In this document: positions 58,775-64,000 of the stretch, one piece after another | Layout: each line of letters starts with the position of its first letter | How positions within the stretch are numbered: the first letter of the stretch is position 1 | NCBI RefSeq assembly: GCF_000242255.2 | Contig: NC_017033.1 | Span: 62,001 to 126,000, forward strand | Reading direction: 5' to 3' | Origin: Frateuria aurantia DSM 6220 | GTDB taxonomy: Bacteria > Pseudomonadota > Gammaproteobacteria > Xanthomonadales > Rhodanobacteraceae | Length of the DNA: 64,000 bases | Notes under the pieces: generated by a model | What the model saw: only the letters and a program-made list of their open reading frames with translations | Told to the model about the DNA's origin: nothing | Databases searched by the model: none | Translations under genes and position numbers: made by a program

Positions 58775-59992
58775 ATGAGCCGGTTCAGTTATTCGGCACT
58801 GAGCCAGCAGGGCGAGGCTCTGCAGGGTTGGCTGGAGGCGGCCAGCGAAGCCGAGGTGGTCCACCGGCTGCAGGAGCAGGGCCATATTCCTCTGGCAGCC
58901 GTCATCGCCGAACCTGGGGCAGGGGCGGGCCTGTGGCAGCGCCTGCGGCGGCGGCATGAGTTGTCCGGAGCACAGATGCTGCTGTTCACCCAGCAACTGG
59001 CAACCCTGCTGGCGGCGGGCCAGCCACTGGACCGGGCCTTGGGGGTCTTGATCGAGCTGCGTGACGAGCGGGGCGGCCGGCGGCTCATCGAGCGGCTGCG
59101 CGTGCGGGTGCGCGGCGGTGAGCCGCTGTCGTTGGCGCTGGATGCTGAAAACGGAGTGTTTTCCCGTCTCTATGTCAGTCTGGTGCGGGCCGGCGAGGCC
59201 GGCGGTTCACTCGATGACAGTCTGCAACGTCTGGCCGGTTATCTGGAGCGATCCCAGACGCTGCGAGGGGACATCATCAATGCCTTGATCTACCCGGCGT
59301 TTCTGCTGGCCGGCGTGCTGGGCTCGCTGATCCTGCTGCTGTCCTGGGTCGTCCCGCAGTTCGTGCCGATCTTCGCCGACATGCAGGTACCGATTCCCTG
59401 GATCACTCGCCTGATCCTGGGGCTGGGGACGGCGCTGCGCGAGCTGGGCTGGCTGCTGCCGCCGATACTGATCGCGGCCCTGTTCGGCTGGCGGCACCGG
59501 ATGCGCCAGCCCGGGCAGCGCCGTCGCTGGCATGCCTGGTGGCTGGGCCTGCGCGGCATCGGTCCCTTGTCCCTGAAGCTGGAGACGGCACGTCTCAGCC
59601 GCAGCCTGGGCGCCTTGCTGCATCATGGCGTGCCGTTGCTGGCCGGCTTGCAGGTGGCGGCCGGCGTCACGGCGAATCTGGCGCTGGCCGCGGCCCTGCA
59701 GCAAGTCATCGAAACGGTGCGCGATGGCGGCCGGTTGGGCACGGCGCTGGCCCAGACCGGACTGTTCCCGCCGCTGGCGGTGCAGATGGTGCAGGTCGGC
59801 GAAGAGGCCGGCCAACTGGATCGCCTGCTGCTGCAGGTCGCCGATACCTTCGATACCGAATCACGCCGCAGCATCGACCGGTTGCTGTCGGCGCTGGTGC
59901 CGACCCTGACCCTGGTCATGACCGTGCTGGTGGCCATCATCATGGCTGCCATCCTGTTGCCTCTGCTCAGCCTGACCAGCCATATCCAGTGA
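58775..59992 (+). CDS. gspF: Type II secretion inner-membrane platform protein GspF
   Basis: A 405-residue platform protein: N-terminal FxYxAxxxxG-like FSYSALSQQGE, two T2SSF domains (about 70-190 and 270-395) and three helices. LTQQLATLLAAGQPLDRAL-type and VGEEAGQLDRLL signatures are present. It anchors GspE to the pseudopilus assembly site. ATG 58775 begins the conserved protein. Confidence 0.93.
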   Translation: MSRFSYSALSQQGEALQGWLEAASEAEVVHRLQEQGHIPLAAVIAEPGAGAGLWQRLRRRHELSGAQMLLFTQQLATLLAAGQPLDRALGVLIELRDERGGRRLIERLRVRVRGGEPLSLALDAENGVFSRLYVSLVRAGEAGGSLDDSLQRLAGYLERSQTLRGDIINALIYPAFLLAGVLGSLILLLSWVVPQFVPIFADMQVPIPWITRLILGLGTALRELGWLLPPILIAALFGWRHRMRQPGQRRRWHAWWLGLRGIGPLSLKLETARLSRSLGALLHHGVPLLAGLQVAAGVTANLALAAALQQVIETVRDGGRLGTALAQTGLFPPLAVQMVQVGEEAGQLDRLLLQVADTFDTESRRSIDRLLSALVPTLTLVMTVLVAIIMAAILLPLLSLTSHIQ

Positions 59993-60010
59993 CCCGTCCG
60001 GGAGTTGAAC

Positions 60011-60460
60011 ATGTTCCATTCACGCGGTTCCGACCTCCTGCATCCGCCTCGTGCCGGTCGGCCGGCGGCAGCCGGCTTCACCTTGCTGGAAATGCTGGCG
60101 GTGATCGTGCTGATCGGCATCGTCGGCACCGTGGTGGTGAGCCAGGTCGGACGCAATGTCGACAAGGGCAAGTACGGGGCGGGCAAGGCCCAGCTGGCGA
60201 CGCTGGCCCAGGACGTCGAGGCCTATGCGCTGGACAACGGCAGCCCGCCGGCACAACTGCAGGACCTGCTGCAGCGCCCCCAGGGGGCGGTGAACTGGCA
60301 GGGGCCGTACGCCAGAGCCGGGGCCTTGCGTGATCCCTGGGGGCATGCGTTCGGCTACGCGTATCCGGGCGAGCATGGCAGTTACGATCTGGTCTTCTAT
60401 GGCCAGGATGGCCAGCCCGGTGGCGAGGGATACAGCGCCGATGTCGGCAACTGGCAGTGA
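60011..60460 (+). CDS. gspG: Major pseudopilin GspG
   Basis: A 149-residue pseudopilin. The prepilin cleavage site is AAG/FTLLEMLAV with Glu at +5, followed by the hydrophobic helix and LATLAQDVEAYALDNGSPP. DPWGHAFGYAYPGEHGSYDL is the calcium-loop region of GspG. The leader is somewhat longer than usual (24 residues). GGGAG stands 6 bases before the ATG. Confidence 0.94.
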   Translation: MFHSRGSDLLHPPRAGRPAAAGFTLLEMLAVIVLIGIVGTVVVSQVGRNVDKGKYGAGKAQLATLAQDVEAYALDNGSPPAQLQDLLQRPQGAVNWQGPYARAGALRDPWGHAFGYAYPGEHGSYDLVFYGQDGQPGGEGYSADVGNWQ

Positions 60461-60966
60461 GTCCGCGGCCACCCTGCGGCGCGACCTGCAAAGGCCGCGA
60501 CGATCTCCGGCGTCCGGCGTCCGGCTTCAGCCTGCTGGAGATGCTTTGCGTGGTATTGCTGATCGGGGTGATGGCAACGATGACGGCCGTTTCCGTGCAG
60601 CGCGGTCTGGGTGGCGCCCGTGCCCAGTCGGCGGCGGGGGAGCTGGCGGCAGCGCTGCGGCGGGCGCGGCTGCAAGCCGTGGTCGGTGGCCGGATCACCG
60701 ATTTCCGGCTGGATCCGGCGCGCGCCAGCTATCGCATCGGCGACGCGGTCCCGGTGGTTCTGTCCGGGGACTTGCATCTTGGCATGCGCTATGCGCGAGA
60801 GGCCGTCGAGCCTGCGGCGACCGAAGCCGGCGGCATCCGTTTTTTCCCGGACGGCAGTTCCAGCGGCGGACGGGTCACCCTGCGGCAAGGCCGCCGGCAG
60901 TGGCGACTCGATGTTTCCTGGTTGACCGGTGCGGTCGCCATCAGTACCGCGACGGTGGAGCCATGA
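60457..60966 (+). CDS. gspH: Minor pseudopilin GspH
   Basis: A 169-residue pseudopilin with cleavage site SG/FSLLEMLCV and a GspH-type C-terminal domain (GGIRFFPDGSSSGGRVTL). GTG start overlapping the gspG stop by 4 bases. It forms part of the pseudopilus tip or shaft. Confidence 0.87.
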   Translation: MSPRPPCGATCKGRDDLRRPASGFSLLEMLCVVLLIGVMATMTAVSVQRGLGGARAQSAAGELAAALRRARLQAVVGGRITDFRLDPARASYRIGDAVPVVLSGDLHLGMRYAREAVEPAATEAGGIRFFPDGSSSGGRVTLRQGRRQWRLDVSWLTGAVAISTATVEP

Positions 60967-60967
60967 C

Positions 60968-61366
60968 ATGGGGCATGCGCAGCGCGGGTTCAGTCTGCTC
61001 GAGATGATCGCCGCGATCATGATCCTGGCTGTGGCCCTGACCGCCTTGCTGATGCTGGCCGGGCGCTCGCGGCAATTGCACCAGCAGGCCGCGGGGCAGA
61101 TCGGGCGGATCCAGGAAGCGCGATCCTTGCTGGATGCCGCCTTCGCCGCCGGTCCGGCGCGGGCTGGCATCAGCCAGGGGACGCTGCAAGAGGGTGGACA
61201 TTGGCGTCTGCAGACGACGCTGCTGGCTGATCGTGCGTCTGCGGCCGGTATTCGCCTTTACCGCCTGGATCTGCAGTTGACCTGGCGCGTGGCCGGACAG
61301 GCCCGCCATCAGCGATTTCATACCCTGCGCATCGCCCGGGTGCCCGCCTTGGAATCGGTACCATGA
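60968..61366 (+). CDS. gspI: Minor pseudopilin GspI
   Basis: A 132-residue pseudopilin: very short leader MGHAQRG/FSLLEMIAAIM with Glu at +5, small domain afterwards. GspI nucleates the pseudopilus tip with GspJ and GspK. One base separates it from gspH, and its stop overlaps gspJ. Confidence 0.87.
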   Translation: MGHAQRGFSLLEMIAAIMILAVALTALLMLAGRSRQLHQQAAGQIGRIQEARSLLDAAFAAGPARAGISQGTLQEGGHWRLQTTLLADRASAAGIRLYRLDLQLTWRVAGQARHQRFHTLRIARVPALESVP

Positions 61367-62037
61367 GCCGGCCCAAAGGGGCGGGACGCGTTCGGGCGGG
61401 AGGTTTCACCCTGCTGGAGGTCCTGTTGTCGATGCTGTTGCTGGCGGTACTGATGAGTGCCGTCTACGCCGCGCTCAGCGGTTCCCGCAAGCTGGTCCAG
61501 ACGGGGCTGCGGCAGGCCCGTCGTGATGAAGAGATCTTCGCGACCCGGCAATTTCTGCGCCGCAGTCTGGCCCAGATCCGGACCGTGGCCATCCCGGACC
61601 CGGTATCAAGGCCGCCTGGATGGCTGCAAGGAGGCCCCCGGAAGCTGCGCTTTGTGGCACCGTCCGTGGCGGCACTGGGTGGTCGTGGTCTGCAGGTGCA
61701 GCAACTGCAACTGGTACAGATGGACGGCCGTTCCGGACGTCTGGAACTGCAGCTGGCGGATCTGCCCATGCACGGAGAGCCGCTGCATTGGCGACTGCCG
61801 CCGGAGGTGTTGCTGGATGGCATCAGTGGCGGCCATTTTGCTTACCGGGATGCGGATACGCCGGAGCGGGAGGGCGCCTGGCAGGGGCACTGGACCGTGC
61901 CAGGGCGATTGCCGCGGCTGATCGGCCTGCAACTGCAATTCAAGGACCGGCAGCCATGGCCGCCGCTGGATATTGCGCCACGGATCGATCCTGACCCGCT
62001 GCAGACACCGGATGCTTTCGATGGAGGCATGCCATGA
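61363..62037 (+). CDS. gspJ: Minor pseudopilin GspJ
   Basis: A 224-residue pseudopilin with cleavage site GG/FTLLEVLLSML and the long GspJ beta domain (WRLPPEVLLDGISGGHFAYRDAD). It overlaps both neighbours by 4 bases. Confidence 0.87.
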   Translation: MSRPKGAGRVRAGGFTLLEVLLSMLLLAVLMSAVYAALSGSRKLVQTGLRQARRDEEIFATRQFLRRSLAQIRTVAIPDPVSRPPGWLQGGPRKLRFVAPSVAALGGRGLQVQQLQLVQMDGRSGRLELQLADLPMHGEPLHWRLPPEVLLDGISGGHFAYRDADTPEREGAWQGHWTVPGRLPRLIGLQLQFKDRQPWPPLDIAPRIDPDPLQTPDAFDGGMP

Positions 62038-62882
62038 ACCGGGATCAGCGCGGATCGGCTTTGTTGGTGGTGTTGTGGGCCTGCACCCTGCTTGGCATTC
62101 TGGTCGGCAGTTATGCCTTGGTGGCGCGGGTCGAGGCCTTGCAGGCACGATACCAGCTGGCTCATGCACTGGCCCGTGACGTGGCCGAGTCGGCGCTGAT
62201 CGAAACGATCTTCAGCTTGTTGCAGGCGCCAGATCCGGCCGCCCCGCTGCGTATCGATGGTGCCACCCGGCACCTGACCCGCGATGGTATGGACGTCCGC
62301 ATTTCCGTGCGCGACGATCGAGGCAAGATCGACCTCAACCAGGCACCGGCCGGGTTGTTGCAGCGCTGGCTGATGCAGGCCGGTGTGAAGGATGCACGGA
62401 ATGTGGCGGCGGCCTTGATCGCCTGGCGCAGCCCGATCCTGACGCTGGGCCAGCACCAGCGGCAGGATGCCAGGTATCGGGCTGCAGGAGCCGATTACGG
62501 GCCGCGCGGCGCGCCTTTTGCCAGTGTCGAGGAGCTGGGGCGCATTCCCGGACTGGGACCGGCGACGCTGAAGTTGATGCTGCCGGACGCCACGCTGTGG
62601 TCGGGCATGGCGATGCCGGTGCCGGAGCTGGCTTCGGCACGGGTGCTGGCGGCCTCCACGGGACTGGATCCAGCGGCTGCCCGCCAGACCTATCTGGCCA
62701 GGATCAGCCGGCCCATGGCGATATCTGCCGCGACGGCCTGGGGGACGGTGGAAAGTGTGGAGGTCAGTGCCGAAGCAGGGGACGGGGTGCGGGCGACGCT
62801 GGCCGCGACCGTACGACTGCAGGGATGGTCTGCAGATAGGGCTTATACGGTCCTGCGCTGGCAGGAGGATGGCATGCCATGA
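62034..62882 (+). CDS. gspK: Minor pseudopilin GspK
   Basis: A 282-residue large pseudopilin. RGSALLVVLWACTLL lacks the Glu at +5, as is typical of GspK, which caps the tip. DDRGKIDLNQAP and the following helix-hairpin region are family hallmarks. It overlaps gspJ and gspL by 4 bases each. Confidence 0.88.
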   Translation: MNRDQRGSALLVVLWACTLLGILVGSYALVARVEALQARYQLAHALARDVAESALIETIFSLLQAPDPAAPLRIDGATRHLTRDGMDVRISVRDDRGKIDLNQAPAGLLQRWLMQAGVKDARNVAAALIAWRSPILTLGQHQRQDARYRAAGADYGPRGAPFASVEELGRIPGLGPATLKLMLPDATLWSGMAMPVPELASARVLAASTGLDPAAARQTYLARISRPMAISAATAWGTVESVEVSAEAGDGVRATLAATVRLQGWSADRAYTVLRWQEDGMP

Positions 62883-64000
62883 GCGCATCCATGGCGGAGC
62901 GATGGGCATCCGGCTGGCGTGGCCTGCTGCTGCGGTTGCCGGTCGGCTGGCGGCTGACGCTGGCCGAGGGCTGGCGGCAATGTGTGGCCGCCCTGCCGTC
63001 AGGACTGGGGCAGCTGTTGCGGGAAGGCAGGTTGCAGCTGGTATTGATACCGGCTGGTGAGTACTGGCAGTTGTTCGCCGCCGAGGGGAGGCAGTTGCTG
63101 GACCGCTGGCCGGATCGGTTGCCCGCCGAACTGCAGCGCCAGCATGTGCTTGCCGCGATGCAGGGCGTCGCCGTCGAAGACCGCCGATTGTGGCTGGGCC
63201 TGCCTGCCGGTTGCGGTCTGGTCAGAGAGCTGCAGCTGCCAACGGCCGCCCGTCACTCGCTGGTGAGGATCGCCCGATTTGAAATGGACCGTCAGACGCC
63301 GTTCCGTCCGGAGCAGGTGTATTTTGATATCCGGGAAGTGCCGGCCGCGACCGGATCGTCGTCCTTGCAGGCACGATTGGCGGTAGCGCCGAGGGCGCGG
63401 CTGGATGGCTGGCTGGCACGGCTGGCCGATCTGGGGCTGGCGCTGGACGGTGTGGACCTGCTTGAGGCCGACGGTCTTGCCGGTTTCAATCTGCTGCCGC
63501 CGCCGCGTCGTCCTGCCCATCCTCGTCCGCGCCGCCGGCTCAATGTGCGACTGGGTCTGTGCCTGCTGGCATTGCTGCTGGCGGTGGCCGGCCAGTGGCG
63601 TCACAACCGGCATCTCGCGCTGCTGGACATGCGGGCGGCGGTGGCGGCACAGCAGTTGCCGTTGCGGCAACTGGCCGAGCTGCAACGGGAAGGTCTCGAG
63701 CGTGGCCGTGCGGCCGGCTTTCTCGAACGGCGGCGGCAGCAGACGGTGCCGGTGGTTCAGGTGCTGGCCGAACTCAGTCGACGGCTGCCCGACGACACTT
63801 CGCTGCAGCGTCTCAGTATCGATGCCGACGGAAGGCTCAGCTTTCTCGGCCTGGCACCTCAGGCCGCGCATCTTGTCGATGTGCTGAAAGCCGCCAGCGA
63901 TCTGGGTGAACCCGGGTTCCAGGGTACGATCCTGCGCGACCCCTTGTCCGGCAAGGAGCGTTTTTCGATGACGGCGCAATTGCATCGGCCAGCCCTGGAA
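62879..64000 (+). CDS. gspL: Type II secretion protein GspL, cut by the window end
   Basis: The frame is open from ATG 62879, which overlaps the gspK stop (ATGA), to the last base, giving 374 residues without a stop. A PilM/GspL-like cytoplasmic part occupies about 1-220. A membrane helix follows (LGLCLLALLLAVAGQW, about 224-239), then a PilN-like periplasmic domain with LAELSRRLPDDTSLQRLSIDADG. This bitopic layout is GspL, which recruits GspE to the membrane. Identification is supported by position after gspK. Confidence 0.85.
   Translation, partial: MSASMAERWASGWRGLLLRLPVGWRLTLAEGWRQCVAALPSGLGQLLREGRLQLVLIPAGEYWQLFAAEGRQLLDRWPDRLPAELQRQHVLAAMQGVAVEDRRLWLGLPAGCGLVRELQLPTAARHSLVRIARFEMDRQTPFRPEQVYFDIREVPAATGSSSLQARLAVAPRARLDGWLARLADLGLALDGVDLLEADGLAGFNLLPPPRRPAHPRPRRRLNVRLGLCLLALLLAVAGQWRHNRHLALLDMRAAVAAQQLPLRQLAELQREGLERGRAAGFLERRRQQTVPVVQVLAELSRRLPDDTSLQRLSIDADGRLSFLGLAPQAAHLVDVLKAASDLGEPGFQGTILRDPLSGKERFSMTAQLHRPALE

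Overview
The window is high-GC, gene-dense gammaproteobacterial chromosome. Two gene sets point to the Xanthomonadales. One is a type II secretion operon in the E-F-G-H-I-J-K-L order known from the Xanthomonas xps locus. The other is an aryl-polyene/xanthomonadin-like pigment cluster. A Tat-exported, membrane-bound FAD sugar-acid dehydrogenase with a triheme cytochrome c, secreted lactonase-like propellers and a complete Entner-Doudoroff operon suggest an oxidative, acid-tolerant member such as Frateuria or another Rhodanobacteraceae. The genus is inference. I see no phage, insertion sequence, CRISPR array, tRNA or rRNA.

Layout. 1-699: 3' part of an AmpG-type permease. 745-6087: secreted lactonase, divergent from a three-gene gluconate-2-dehydrogenase-type operon. 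6145-9838: DMT exporter, TorF-like outer-membrane protein and ProP-like symporter with a structured leader. 9938-14772: eda, edd, pgl and zwf on the minus strand, with a GntR/UTRA regulator divergent at 15001. 15870-19795: small membrane protein, secreted royal-jelly-family protein, secreted amidohydrolase and TonB-like lipoprotein. 19885-23683: glmU, secreted aldose 1-epimerase and a secreted beta-propeller. 23881-31499: pigment cluster as two convergent transcription units. 31642-41793: hemF, a beta-helix lipoprotein, hydrolase/ArsR/SDR, gpmA, a small membrane protein, ubiK, comM, an esterase and a cation/proton antiporter. 41956-50749: aceA and aceB, a divergent LysR gene, a porin, icd and aceK. 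50806-56744: GumN-like protein, aldo/keto reductase, LysR, NYN-domain protein, RluE-type pseudouridine synthase and TatD. 56903-64000: gspE to gspL, with gspL cut by the window end.

How it fits together. Sugars appear to be oxidised outside the cytoplasm: mutarotase, then a glucose dehydrogenase not in this window, then lactonase, then gluconate dehydrogenase feeding the respiratory chain. Inside the cell, zwf-pgl-edd-eda handles phosphorylated sugars. The glyoxylate bypass (aceA, aceB) and its switch (icd, aceK) sit together. The most interesting regulatory signal is a set of LacI-type palindromes around TTGGATCGATCCAA: two in the lactonase/dehydrogenase divergent promoter, and a perfect copy 15 kb away upstream of the royal-jelly-family gene. 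They suggest one regulon for extracytoplasmic sugar-acid metabolism. Other non-coding signals are a three-hairpin leader before the ProP-like gene, a perfect hairpin between icd and aceK, and a dyad between aceB and its neighbouring LysR gene.
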